A stretch of DNA of 64,000 nucleotides from JAJTHB01 sp033763775 (GCA_033763775.1 JANRJW010000004.1:1-64000), one strand, 5' to 3'; positions 1 through 7,545 are shown, counted from the stretch's first letter. The notes: a model not told the origin generated them from the letters alone. Numbers and translations: made by a program.

Positions 1-2
1 AT

Positions 3-743
3 TACGAGCTTGGTATTATCCTAGAGGAGTCAGGAAATCTAATTTCTTTAGGGAAACAGGTTTGGACACAGAAACATCGCGAGAACCTTTCTACGAATGA
101 CAGAATTCAAACGATGAATGCAATTATGACTGTCATGGAAGATGCGGGAAAACCCCTAAAAACAAATGAACTACTTGAGAAGGTTTCTAGGTACAGAGGC
201 ATCAAATCAAAAATGCAAATTAACCCAAATGAAACGCTTATAAAACTTGAATCGAATCTATGGGGATTAGTGCACAGAGATCTACCATTTTCGATGGAAG
301 AAAAAGATAAATACCTCGAGGCCATTTTTGATCATATTGATAGAACCGTTCAATCAGTTCATATATCTGAAATTCCTGACATACTAGTTTCTGCTGGGAC
401 TGGATACCCAGCAGACTCTAACCCCTTTGTATTTTTATCATTATGTTCAGCAGACGAAAGATTCAAGACTTGGCAGGGCCATTTAATTGGTTTGAGAAAT
501 TGGGAGTCACCGGGACGCGACAACATAGCGTCTGCCTTCAGAAAAATTCTACCAACAATAAATCGTCCCACTTCAACAGCTGAAGTGCAGGCTCAAATGC
601 AAGAAATGCTCGGACGGCCGATCACAAAGTCGAAGGTTTCTGGGCTTCTATCGAATAGCCCTGCAATTTACGACAAGGAAATGGAGCGGTGGACTAATCC
701 CGAAAGTACTGATTCCACTTTCGCATTACAAAAAACCGCCTAA
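3..743 (+). CDS. Partial hypothetical protein, 5' end outside window
   Basis: The reading frame is open from the first bases of the window, so the annotated start at 114 is probably internal and the N-terminus lies upstream. I do not recognise the family. A stretch around the ATG at 114 (AGKPLKTNELLEKV) looks like a HARE-HTH or winged-helix segment of the kind found in restriction-modification and chromatin proteins, and the C-terminal 60 residues again look helical (TSTAEVQAQMQEMLGR). The gene is AT-rich compared with the genes after position 6000, and converges on the methyltransferase gene with no gap. A link to that methyltransferase is possible but is only inferred from position. Confidence 0.6.
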   Translation, partial: YELGIILEESGNLISLGKQVWTQKHRENLSTNDRIQTMNAIMTVMEDAGKPLKTNELLEKVSRYRGIKSKMQINPNETLIKLESNLWGLVHRDLPFSMEEKDKYLEAIFDHIDRTVQSVHISEIPDILVSAGTGYPADSNPFVFLSLCSADERFKTWQGHLIGLRNWESPGRDNIASAFRKILPTINRPTSTAEVQAQMQEMLGRPITKSKVSGLLSNSPAIYDKEMERWTNPESTDSTFALQKTA

Positions 744-2342
744 TTAGGCCATTTCCAGCGCACAAGGTGGATGGATTTCATAAGGCTTGATACGCTTCCT
801 TCCGGGGGCATTCTCTTGCGGTAGGAATCGGCCTATAGCTCCTTCAAGATAAGGCTCCAGCATTTCACAGCAAATCCACTTTCGCTCGAGTTTTTCGGCA
901 ACTTCACCAGTGACACATGATCCGCCAAACGGGTCCAAAACAACATCGCCGGGGTCAGTTAAAAACCTGATGAAATATTCCGGCAATCCGGTTGGGAATC
1001 GCGCTGGATGTATCGTAAGATTTTTATCCCTGCAATATTGTGAATAAACACTGTTTGACTCTGTGTTAGCAAGTGCGAGTAAATTGGGCGGTACTGCCCC
1101 ACCGTTATCCTTTTTCCACTTATCTGAAATATCGTGGCCAGATGGTCGGAGGCTCTGGTTGTATCCATCCTTAAGAAGTTTTTTCATCGAGTCGCTATAC
1201 GGAGCCAAAATTTTCGTATTATCCGCTTTTGGTCGGGGTGTAGGCGAAAGCCACCAAATGCAGTTGATGGCATCTTTCACTCTGCAACGTTTTACATTTA
1301 CCCATTCAACAGGGGTTGGTAGTTTTGACGGATTCCACCAATAATGCTCTTGCGCTAAATGAAATCCAAACTCTCGGCATAGCATAGTGAGTAAATCAAA
1401 ATGATAAAGTGATCGCGACGGCTCTCCTTTAGTCCATGCTCCACCAATATCGATCACCAAGCTTCCTGTTGGTTTTAATACACGCTTAAAGCCCTCAGCG
1501 AATCCTCTAAACCACCGCAAATATTGTTCCTCAGTTTTATTACCGTAAGCCTTTGGTCGTGTTAATCCAAATGGCGGTGAGGTCACAATTAAGTCTACCG
1601 ATTGCGGCTCAAGAATTTTATGTAGAAGGTATAACGAATCCCCGTGATAGATTTTTCCATGTTTTGTTTTGTGATAGATTCTTGCTTTCGCTTCGAACTC
1701 TAGTGCAGATAGTTTGTCTTTGTTGGATTCGTTGTTGAGCTTCACAGCTTGTTCGTGCATGTGACGAAAATACTCGCTGACAGTTTTGAAGCCTAACATT
1801 TCAGCTAGTGTCTCGGCTTCGGCTTTTTCAGATTCAGTTAGCCTTATATTTACTACATCATCCCTTTTTATCTTTTTTTTCTTAGACATAATCCACCGGC
1901 CAGAGTTCGCTTTAAGCAACGGGGCCAGCGGCATGTCCTGCGCCTTCATGCACGGATAAAATTCTGGAGTGTCGGGCGTTTTATCCGGGATGGCATTTGC
2001 CAAACTGTCAAGATCAACCCGCGCCAACGCTTCGGTAATGTTCTTCGGCGTGTCGCCGCAATCCAGATCATTCGTTGCGCGGTTAAAGGCGACGTTCACC
2101 GCCTTTCGCTCCGGCAGTTCCATTGCCTTCGTGATCGCCACCGGCACTTGGCGCACGCCCATGCGTTTCGCCACATGATGCCGCTGGTGGCCCGAAATGA
2201 TTTCACCGTCCGGCGTTGCATAAATCGGCAACACGAATCCCAGCTTGCGAAGCGAAAGCTCGATTAAATCAAGGCGGCGAGGATCCGCTGCGCGTGGGTT
2301 ATAGGTGGATGGGTTAAGACTATCGATATCAACCATTTTCAT
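744..2342 (-). CDS. ParB-like/RHH/DNA methyltransferase chimera
   Basis: Predicted 532-residue DNA methyltransferase. Residues 1-140 form a ParB/sulfiredoxin-like domain with the motif EIISGHQRHHVAKR near residue 47. Residues 160-197 look like a ribbon-helix-helix (NIRLTESEKAEAETLAE). The remainder is an amino-methyltransferase: catalytic motif TSPPF at 254-258 and the SAM-binding motif DPFGG at 470-474, the order of the beta class. SPPF favours N4-cytosine, though N6-adenine cannot be excluded. An internal ATG at 1889 (residue 152) opens the RHH/methylase part, and base composition becomes AT-rich just there, so this may be two genes joined in frame. Its start overlaps the upstream ParB-like gene by four bases (ATGA). 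No restriction endonuclease is visible, so it looks like an orphan phage-type methylase. Confidence 0.85.
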   Translation of the reverse strand: MKMVDIDSLNPSTYNPRAADPRRLDLIELSLRKLGFVLPIYATPDGEIISGHQRHHVAKRMGVRQVPVAITKAMELPERKAVNVAFNRATNDLDCGDTPKNITEALARVDLDSLANAIPDKTPDTPEFYPCMKAQDMPLAPLLKANSGRWIMSKKKKIKRDDVVNIRLTESEKAEAETLAEMLGFKTVSEYFRHMHEQAVKLNNESNKDKLSALEFEAKARIYHKTKHGKIYHGDSLYLLHKILEPQSVDLIVTSPPFGLTRPKAYGNKTEEQYLRWFRGFAEGFKRVLKPTGSLVIDIGGAWTKGEPSRSLYHFDLLTMLCREFGFHLAQEHYWWNPSKLPTPVEWVNVKRCRVKDAINCIWWLSPTPRPKADNTKILAPYSDSMKKLLKDGYNQSLRPSGHDISDKWKKDNGGAVPPNLLALANTESNSVYSQYCRDKNLTIHPARFPTGLPEYFIRFLTDPGDVVLDPFGGSCVTGEVAEKLERKWICCEMLEPYLEGAIGRFLPQENAPGRKRIKPYEIHPPCALEMA

Positions 2343-2929
2343 AAGCCAAGCCTCCGTTTCAGTTCATCCAGGATGGCTTCCTTGTCGAAGCCCACCCGTT
2401 GCCTGATTTCTTCCATCCATTCCAGATAACGCCCGCGCTCGATGACGAAGGTGTAAGGGCCAATGGTTGCCTTGGTGTCGGCTTCTTCCAGTTCACCATC
2501 TTCTTCGCCATCAATCCCATCGGCCAAATCGCCCAGGGAGTTTCGAAGGTTGTTCAATTCTTCATCGTTGAAGCCAAGCAGCGATTTGTCGTAACCCTCC
2601 AAATCGAGTTCATTGATTTCCAGCTGCAGGAGTTCTTTATCCCACTGCGCTTCTTCGCCGGTTCGGTTGTCGGCAATGCGATAGGCTTTTATCTGCTCCT
2701 TGGTTAAGCCCTCCGCGACATGCACCGGCACTTTTTTGAGGGCCAATTTCTGCGCTGCCTGATAGCGAACATGGCCCACAATGATGACCATTTCGCTGTC
2801 CACGACTATCGGCTGGCGAAATCCAAACTCCTTGATTGAAGCCGCCACCTTATCCACGGCATGCGCGGTTATCCTTGGGTTGCGGGCGTATGGCACCAGC
2901 TTTTCAATATTCACCAACTCCACTTTCAT
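2339..2929 (-). CDS. ParB-like nuclease-domain protein (phage type)
   Basis: 196-residue protein with an N-terminal ParB/sulfiredoxin fold: LVPYARNPRITAHAVDKV, then MVIIVGHVRYQAAQKLALK, the equivalent of the ParB box. Such stand-alone ParB-like proteins are common in prophages next to terminase and methyltransferase genes. A strong Shine-Dalgarno (AGGAGG, complement of 2938-2943) lies eight bases upstream of the ATG and fixes the start. It is translationally coupled to the ParB-methylase gene downstream, whose N-terminus is a related domain, so the pair may come from a duplication. No terminase or capsid gene is seen here, so this is a fragment of a mobile element. Its actual substrate is unknown. 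Confidence 0.85.
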   Translation of the reverse strand: MKVELVNIEKLVPYARNPRITAHAVDKVAASIKEFGFRQPIVVDSEMVIIVGHVRYQAAQKLALKKVPVHVAEGLTKEQIKAYRIADNRTGEEAQWDKELLQLEINELDLEGYDKSLLGFNDEELNNLRNSLGDLADGIDGEEDGELEEADTKATIGPYTFVIERGRYLEWMEEIRQRVGFDKEAILDELKRRLGL

Positions 2930-3139
2930 GGCTTTTTCCTCCTGTTAAAAAACGAAACGAAATGCAATTCAGGACGCTGAATCTAGCGAAATGGCGGGCC
3001 TAGCGTCCCCGTATAGACTCGCGGCGGGAAGGACCCGGAAGCTCGCCGCATCTTCAAAATAAGTCGCCTCAGATATTGCTCGCAGTCACCAGCATGCTAG
3101 AGCATAGGTTTTAACCACCTGATAAATAGAGGTAATTAT

Positions 3140-3478
3140 ATGCAGGAACACGACACAAACGCCGCCACCATCGCCGCCTTAAACGACCGATTCCGTCAAA
3201 CTTTTTGGGGCGGGCAGGTTTTAGTAACGGACGAAGTGAGCGCACTTTCCGAATTAACACGCATCGAATTGTTCAGATCTGTGCAGCTATATGACAACTT
3301 TGTGCAAGATAACGACCCATACGGTGAGCATGACTTCGGAAAGGTAGTTGTCGGCGGACAGGATTTCTTCTGGAAAATCGACTATTACGACAACACACTT
3401 CGTTATGGCTCCGAAAACCCTGCCGACCCGAAGATCACCACCCGCGTACTCACCATCATGAAGGCGAGTGAGTATTAG
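3140..3478 (+). CDS. DUF3768 family protein
   Basis: 112-residue protein matching the DUF3768 pattern from memory: AALNDRFRQTFWGGQVLVT near the N-terminus, then DNDPYGEHDFG and FWKIDYYDNTLRYGSENPAD, and the ending TRVLTIMKASEY. Its function is unknown. The family is typical of alphaproteobacterial plasmids, integrative elements and prophages. A GAGG Shine-Dalgarno sits nine bases before the ATG. The gene is transcribed away from the ParB-methylase pair across a 210-base gap and its last 23 bases overlap the end of the convergent gene 3456-3791. This supports reading 1-6240 as mobile or accessory DNA. Confidence 0.85.
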   Translation: MQEHDTNAATIAALNDRFRQTFWGGQVLVTDEVSALSELTRIELFRSVQLYDNFVQDNDPYGEHDFGKVVVGGQDFFWKIDYYDNTLRYGSENPADPKITTRVLTIMKASEY

Positions 3479-3791
3479 AGCCGACCTTCAATAATAAGCT
3501 ATCACGCTCATTCAAAAGCGAGGCGAGTTCACTGCGGATAGCGTTTACAGCTGCCATGATGAACTCAGAGTTTTCACAGTTCTCACCACGCTGATTCGGC
3601 ATCAGCGCAACCTGTTCGGCCTCGGTGAATATACCGTGCCCGATATATTCCTTGTCATTGATATAGGCCCACTTTTTCAGATTATGCTTATCGGTATCGA
3701 TGTTGCCTATTCGCCAATGTCCCGGCGTGGCCTTATCACTTAACCGCAAAGCTGTCCGCAAAAGCGGATATGATGTATCGCGCTCATCCAT
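3456..3791 (-). CDS. Small phage-type protein, unknown function
   Basis: 111 residues if started at 3791, where GAGG stands eight bases upstream; a longer frame reaching 3893 has no such site. The pattern ATPGHWRIGN in the first half and NSEFIMAAVNAIRSELASLL near the C-terminus resembles the ead/Ea22-like proteins of phages, which share ATPGxW and NAxFIAxARNxVPxLL. That assignment is by eye. The start codon lies only seven bases after the stop of a decayed frame on the same strand (3799-3930), so the two were probably once co-transcribed. The 3' end overlaps DUF3768 by 23 bases. Confidence 0.55.
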   Translation of the reverse strand: MDERDTSYPLLRTALRLSDKATPGHWRIGNIDTDKHNLKKWAYINDKEYIGHGIFTEAEQVALMPNQRGENCENSEFIMAAVNAIRSELASLLNERDSLLLKVGSNTHSPS

Positions 3792-3798
3792 ATAAACC

Positions 3799-3930
3799 TC
3801 ATGCTGCTTGTGTGAGTGGTTCAAACTCAAAATACCGTCCCAAATTGGCATCAGGGGACTTGAGTAATTTTCCCACCCCTTGTAAAGTCTCAAGAAATTG
3901 CATTAGGCGGTTCGAACTTTTTCCGCGCTG
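3799..3930 (-). pseudogene. Decayed 3' end of an HTH-like gene (copy 1)
   Basis: On the minus strand a frame without a start runs from 3930 to a TGA at 3799-3801 and encodes 43 residues, including GKSSNRLMQFLETLQGVGK. Upstream the frame meets a stop inside the palindromic cluster 3931-4034. The sequence resembles the last helices of XRE-type regulators (RGxS...LLRxLxxLGxL), a guess from memory. A related tail lies at 5530-5640. Most differences between the two in the core are synonymous or conservative (L/I, V/M), which suggests both were once coding. The 5' part was lost where the palindromes and GIY-YIG gene now stand. Confidence 0.5.
3859..3930. repeat. Direct repeat, left copy (about 72 bp)
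   Basis: By eye about 59 of 72 bases match 5539-5610 with no gaps; the right-hand 20 bases (TTCGAACTTTTTCCGCGCTG) are identical. The two copies bracket the palindromic cluster, the GIY-YIG gene and the HEPN-motif gene. Read on the minus strand both encode the end of related proteins, so the repeat may reflect recombination between paralogous gene ends rather than an attachment site. Confidence 0.8.
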
Positions 3931-4034
3931 GTGCACCAGGCTTCGCCCTTACGGGCTACGCCTGGCGCAGCCAGGTGTTGGCGCCCGTTAGGCCGAAGCC
4001 TGTCCGGCGTAGCTTGAAGAGCGAAGACGGACTA
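3931..4034. repeat. Palindromic repeat cluster before GIY-YIG gene
   Basis: Contains two imperfect palindromes. The first runs from CCAGGCTTCGCCC to GGGCTACGCCTGG around 3936-3965. The second runs from GTCCGGCGTAGC to GAGCGAAGACGGAC around 4000-4033. The second type, with a CGTAGC...GAGCGAAG core, resembles dispersed palindromes found in many bacterial genomes. The cluster ends 10 bases before the GIY-YIG start codon and begins exactly where the left direct repeat stops. Confidence 0.7.
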
Positions 4035-4044
4035 AAGAGATTTT

Positions 4045-4287
4045 ATGTGGTATGTTTACATCATCCGAAGCATAAACTTTCCAGATCAGCTATATTATGG
4101 AGTAAGCGAAGATTTGAAAACTCGCTTGAAGGATCACAACGCTGGTAAATCTACACACACTGCTAAATTCATCCCGTGGGAATTGGTTTGGTATTGCGCT
4201 TTCCCAAATAAACACAAAGCGCTTGAGTTCGAAAAATATTTAAAGTCACATTCTGGCAGGGCGTTCGCAGCCAAACGATTATTGTAG
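4045..4287 (+). CDS. Single-domain GIY-YIG endonuclease family protein
   Basis: 80-residue protein consisting of one GIY-YIG nuclease fold. The start WYVYIIRS carries the first tyrosine motif, LYYGVSEDLKTRLKDHN carries the YG motif and the catalytic arginine helix, and FEKYLKSHSGRAFAAKRL ends the domain. This is the UvrC/URI-like stand-alone type; its biological role in bacteria is mostly unknown. The gene sits directly behind the palindromic cluster with only a weak ribosome site (AAGAGA). The HEPN-motif gene follows 95 bases later. A second family member at 28443-28754 also lies between palindromes. Confidence 0.85.
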   Translation: MWYVYIIRSINFPDQLYYGVSEDLKTRLKDHNAGKSTHTAKFIPWELVWYCAFPNKHKALEFEKYLKSHSGRAFAAKRLL

Positions 4288-4382
4288 CTTCAATTCCGCG
4301 TTGGACAAAGAGTTGGCTATGGTTCTAACTTTCCGATACCCAGTTTGGATGAAATCGGATAGAAATCAAGCAAATCAAATAG

Positions 4383-5528
4383 ATGAGCGGTTCTAACAAG
4401 TTGGCGCAGAAAAACAGAAAACTCCAAAATGATGAACTAGCAAGACGCCGCGTCCCTTGTCTGGTGGCTTATCTTAATCCTTTTAGGATTGTTGAAAACC
4501 CCACTCTGCCACCATGGAATATTACCATTGAAGATGTGAATAAGAAAACATGGGACTATGTCGCGCTGCATGAAATGGTAGGCGGTATAGATGTTGGATT
4601 AACCGCACCCTATCATATGACTATAGCGCGTGATGGTGCATTGGCCTTGCCGCCCTTACCTGAATTGCGCAACGACCAGCAAATAGTGGAATTTTTTAAT
4701 CGATGTTTGGCTGCATTATTGCTTGGAGGTCTCTATTGTGAAGCAATTACCTTAGATGGTTTGGACTTTGGCACTATAATCGATTGGAAATATATTCGCG
4801 TACATTCGCATGGCCGCGCAGCTTCAAATCGCTTTCATGAGCAGATAAGGATGCGACAAGCATCAACATTAGAAGCAATAGGACTCCATAGCCCCCGGAC
4901 TGTTCAGCTTAAAGCATTAGACGAAGCAATGAAATCAGGACGAGCTGTCTTAGAGGCAATACCAGAGGTCAGTGTAGAGTTTTTATTGAAAGGAGTTACA
5001 GGTATCGCTCGGCGTGATTGGGGAACAGCTCTAGCCAATCTTTGGATTATAGTTGAACAAATAACTTCTGGGCTATGGAAGCATCACGTTTTAGCAAACG
5101 CGCAGAAGGATGAAATTATTTCTGGTCGATCAAAACAGTTGGCCGATCCAAGGACATGGACAATTGCTGCTCGCCATGAGTTACTTCATCAAATTGGAAT
5201 ATTGCCAATTAGCGTTCTAGGCAAACTATCCGCGGCGCGTAAATCCAGAAATGATTTAGTGCATATCGGCAAGCATCCACAGGCTAATGAGACCCTCGCA
5301 CTTTATGAAGCGGTATTAGCTTTATTGAGTATAGCTGCGCCAAGTCAGTCAATCCCCCTAGCCAAACTTAATCTAAGCGATCATTCTTTATCAGACCCTT
5401 TTGCGCCGAAAAAATCTGAAAAGATTGAGCCTTCGCATTGGATGGGAATACCTAAATTACCCGGCGAAGCCGAATTGGAAAAGTTAGAAGCAACTCAATT
5501 AAGGCAAAAGCGTTCCAAGAAATTATAA
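4383..5528 (+). CDS. HEPN-motif protein, possible RNase effector
   Basis: 381-residue protein without close recognition. Residues 200-320 form a helical region with the motif RNDLVH at 289-294, the R-x4-H signature of HEPN-domain ribonucleases, preceded by WGTALANLWIIVEQI, which fits the long first helices of ApeA-like HEPN domains. The N-terminal 180 residues are unassigned. HEPN proteins often serve as toxins or abortive-infection effectors; that role here is inference from the motif and from the setting beside vapBC. The gene is clearly AT-rich and lacks a good Shine-Dalgarno, both signs of recent acquisition. It lies inside the 3859/5539 direct-repeat pair. Confidence 0.55.
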   Translation: MSGSNKLAQKNRKLQNDELARRRVPCLVAYLNPFRIVENPTLPPWNITIEDVNKKTWDYVALHEMVGGIDVGLTAPYHMTIARDGALALPPLPELRNDQQIVEFFNRCLAALLLGGLYCEAITLDGLDFGTIIDWKYIRVHSHGRAASNRFHEQIRMRQASTLEAIGLHSPRTVQLKALDEAMKSGRAVLEAIPEVSVEFLLKGVTGIARRDWGTALANLWIIVEQITSGLWKHHVLANAQKDEIISGRSKQLADPRTWTIAARHELLHQIGILPISVLGKLSAARKSRNDLVHIGKHPQANETLALYEAVLALLSIAAPSQSIPLAKLNLSDHSLSDPFAPKKSEKIEPSHWMGIPKLPGEAELEKLEATQLRQKRSKKL

Positions 5529-5529
5529 T

Positions 5530-5640
5530 CTAAGCGGCCTTGAGCAATTTTCCCATCCCTTGTAAAACCTCAATAAACTTATGCATCCGGTTCGAACTTT
5601 TTCCGCGCTGCTTGTCAATTGAAGCATTGAAACAGGCATC
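5530..5640 (-). pseudogene. Decayed 3' end of an HTH-like gene (copy 2)
   Basis: Minus-strand frame ending in TAG at 5530-5532 and encoding GKSSNRMHKFIEVLQGMGK near its end, related to the tail at 3799-3930. Upstream the frame runs into the vapBC promoter region, so no plausible start and no HTH core remain. It stops two bases after the convergent HEPN-motif gene. I read it as a remnant; a short functional peptide is unlikely. Confidence 0.5.
5539..5610. repeat. Direct repeat, right copy (about 72 bp)
   Basis: Partner of 3859-3930 in the same orientation. Together they bound a segment of about 1.6 kb that carries the palindromes, the GIY-YIG gene and the HEPN-motif gene. Confidence 0.8.
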
Positions 5641-5655
5641 AAATGATGCTATTAT
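5627..5655 (+). promoter_or_regulatory. vapBC promoter with overlapping operator
   Basis: TTGAAA at 5627-5632, a 17-base spacer and TATTAT at 5650-5655 give a good sigma-70 promoter 27 bases before the antitoxin start. The palindrome GCATCAAATGATGC at 5636-5649 fills the spacer and touches the -10 box. That is where a VapB-VapC complex would be expected to bind for autorepression. The spacing is seen; the binding is inferred. Confidence 0.65.
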
Positions 5656-5681
5656 CGTGCCTGTTAAGTTGAGAGAGTGGT

Positions 5682-5879
5682 ATGCGGACGACGATAGCAC
5701 TGGATGATGAGCTGGTGGCCAAGGCACAGGCCTTTACCGGGCTTAAAGAAAAATCTTCCTTAATTCATGAGGCATTAAAGGCGCTGGTTGCGCGCGAGAG
5801 CGCGCGGCGGCTGGCGCTGCTTGGCGGCAGTGCGCCGGAGCTGAAAGCCCCGCGGAGGCGGCGCTCTAAAGCGCGATGA
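5682..5879 (+). CDS. vapB: VapB-type antitoxin
   Basis: 65-residue antitoxin. MRTTIALDDELVAKAQAFTG is a typical ribbon-helix-helix start of the VapB family, followed by KSSLIHEALKALVARESARR, and the basic C-terminal tail (PRRRRSKAR) would thread into the toxin. It should neutralise VapC and repress the operon at the palindrome in the promoter. Its last four bases overlap the toxin start (ATGA), so the two are translationally coupled. Confidence 0.9.
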   Translation: MRTTIALDDELVAKAQAFTGLKEKSSLIHEALKALVARESARRLALLGGSAPELKAPRRRRSKAR

Positions 5880-6244
5880 TTCTGGTGGATACTTCCATCT
5901 GGGTCGATCACCTACGCCGCGGTGATGAAAAACTTGCTGCGCTGCTGAATGATGGGCTGGTGCTGCTTCATAGTTTTGTTATTGGCGAGCTGGCTCTGGG
6001 CAACTTACCGCGACGCAAGCAAGTTTTAGATTCATTGCAGGATTTGCCCTCAGCAATCGAAGCGAATGATAAGGAAGTGCTTGATTTTATCAATCGCCAT
6101 GCCTTGCCGGGTCTGGGCATTGGTTATGTGGATGCTCATCTGCTTGCAGCGGCGCGGTTAAATGGCGTGCGCTTATGGACAAGGGATAAGCGCCTGCGCG
6201 AGGCGGCCATTAAGCTGGGACTTGCCTATGGGGAGGGGGTGTGA
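5876..6244 (+). CDS. vapC: VapC-type PIN-domain toxin ribonuclease
   Basis: 122-residue PIN domain. The acidic metal-binding residues are all visible: D5 in MILVDTSIWVDH, E38 in IGELALG, D86 in GIGYVDAHLL and D104 in WTRDKRL, so it should be an active Mg-dependent RNase. VapC toxins usually cleave tRNA or rRNA; the target here cannot be predicted. The stop codon overlaps the start of the downstream alkaline phosphatase gene by one base (TGATG), so that gene may be partly read from the vapBC promoter. Confidence 0.92.
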   Translation: MILVDTSIWVDHLRRGDEKLAALLNDGLVLLHSFVIGELALGNLPRRKQVLDSLQDLPSAIEANDKEVLDFINRHALPGLGIGYVDAHLLAAARLNGVRLWTRDKRLREAAIKLGLAYGEGV

Positions 6245-7371
6245 TGCGGCTTGGTTTGGCAGTATTGCTGCTGCTTTTTTCTGCGCAGCAGGCGGCGGCG
6301 AAATCGGCGATTTTTTTTCATCCTGACGGCATGGGGGTGAATAGCTGGCAGGCGATGCGCTACCGGACGGTGGGTGCGCAGGGGGCGCTGAATTGGGACA
6401 AGATGACGCATATGGGCGTGTATGTCGGCACGATGGAAGACAGCCTCGTTGCCAGCTCCAATGGTGCGGCGACCACCCATGCCTACGGCGTGAAGGTGCC
6501 GCGCGACAGTTTTGGCATCAGTCGCGGGCAGCCGATTCGTTCCGCTAGCGGATTTGATGGCAGCATCACTCAGCAGGCGCGTGCCAGAGGGCTGAAAACC
6601 GCACTGATTAACTCTGGCAGCATCATGGAGCCGGGTACGGCGGCGTTTGTGGCGCGCGCAAAAAATCGCAAAGATCATGATGATATTGCCGATCAGGTGA
6701 TCAAGAGCGTTGTGGATGTGATTCTCTCCGGCGGTGAGCGCCATCTGCTGCCAGAGGGTGTGCGTGGTCGTCATGGTATTGGTACGCGGGGCGATGGCCG
6801 CAACCTGATCGAGGAAGCACAAAAGCTTGGCTACCATGTGGTGTATACGCGCGAGGAACTTAATGAAGCGGTGAAGGCCAGGCCTGCGAAGCTGCTCGGT
6901 GTGTTTGCATATGAGCATAGCTTTTTTGACAAAGATGAAAGCCGGCCAGCTTACCTTGAAAGCGCGCCGACCATTGCCGAGATGATGCAGGCGGCCATCA
7001 CGCTCTTTAAAGGGCATGATTTTCTGATGGTGGCGGAAGAAGAGGGCACGGATAATTTTGCCAATGAGGGGCGGCCGCAGGCGGTGATGGAAGCGGCACG
7101 GCGCGCGGATGAGGCGATTGGCGTGATGCTGCGGGCGGCTGAGCAAGACCGTGGATTATTGCTGCTGACCGCGTCGGACAGCGATGCGGGCGGCCTTCAG
7201 CTGCAAGCGGACGAGGATGGCGGCGCGCTGCTGCGGCCTGCCGGCCGCGCGGATTATGCGGGCGGTATTCTTGCCCGCAGCAACCGGCCGCTGCCTGCGG
7301 TGGTGGATAATACCGCGATTTTCTCGCTGCTTGCCTGCCACCTGTTTGCTGTATGCAGTAAACCGCAATAA
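6244..7371 (+). CDS. Alkaline phosphatase-like protein, atypical metal site
   Basis: 375 residues from the ATG at 6244; a GTG at 6241 is the alternative. An N-terminal signal peptide (MRLGLAVLLLLF...QQAAA) points to the periplasm. The fold follows alkaline phosphatase: D28 in FHPDGMG, the nucleophile region ASSNGAATTHAYG (Ser 71 or 72), EEEGTDNFAN at 266-274 and TASDSDAGG at 309-317. Compared with E. coli PhoA, D101 aligns to Ser, the zinc ligand H331 to Asn 274, and the D369-H370 pair to S-D-S-D. The zinc site may therefore be lost or rebuilt, and substrate and activity are uncertain. It overlaps vapC by one base. Confidence 0.75.
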   Translation: MRLGLAVLLLLFSAQQAAAKSAIFFHPDGMGVNSWQAMRYRTVGAQGALNWDKMTHMGVYVGTMEDSLVASSNGAATTHAYGVKVPRDSFGISRGQPIRSASGFDGSITQQARARGLKTALINSGSIMEPGTAAFVARAKNRKDHDDIADQVIKSVVDVILSGGERHLLPEGVRGRHGIGTRGDGRNLIEEAQKLGYHVVYTREELNEAVKARPAKLLGVFAYEHSFFDKDESRPAYLESAPTIAEMMQAAITLFKGHDFLMVAEEEGTDNFANEGRPQAVMEAARRADEAIGVMLRAAEQDRGLLLLTASDSDAGGLQLQADEDGGALLRPAGRADYAGGILARSNRPLPAVVDNTAIFSLLACHLFAVCSKPQ

Positions 7372-7476
7372 TCTATCGGTGTGGTCGATCTAATCTGAAT
7401 TGATTAGTCTATTTTTATACGCAGCCGTATGAGGCGCTTCTATCTATGTGGTTGTAAATAATTGCTAATCCTTTAA

Positions 7477-7505
7477 TTGACAGCGCCTTGCATCAGGCAT
7501 AAACT
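7477..7505 (+). promoter_or_regulatory. Sigma-70 promoter for the TetR gene
   Basis: TTGACA at 7477-7482, a 17-base spacer and TAAACT at 7500-7505, 40 bases before the likely ATG at 7546. The -35 box is perfect and the -10 matches four of six. Confidence 0.5.
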
Positions 7506-7545
7506 TATAGTCGTTATTCTAACTATTTATTTTTGCGGGTATGAT

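Noticed and set aside
2944..3139. Phage attachment site or origin between the ParB-like gene and DUF3768
   Set aside because: No repeat matching another place in the window and no iteron-like array was found.
6226..7146. 306-residue open frame on the minus strand
   Set aside because: It lies antisense to the alkaline phosphatase gene, is His/Arg-rich as expected of a shadow frame, and has no recognisable domain.
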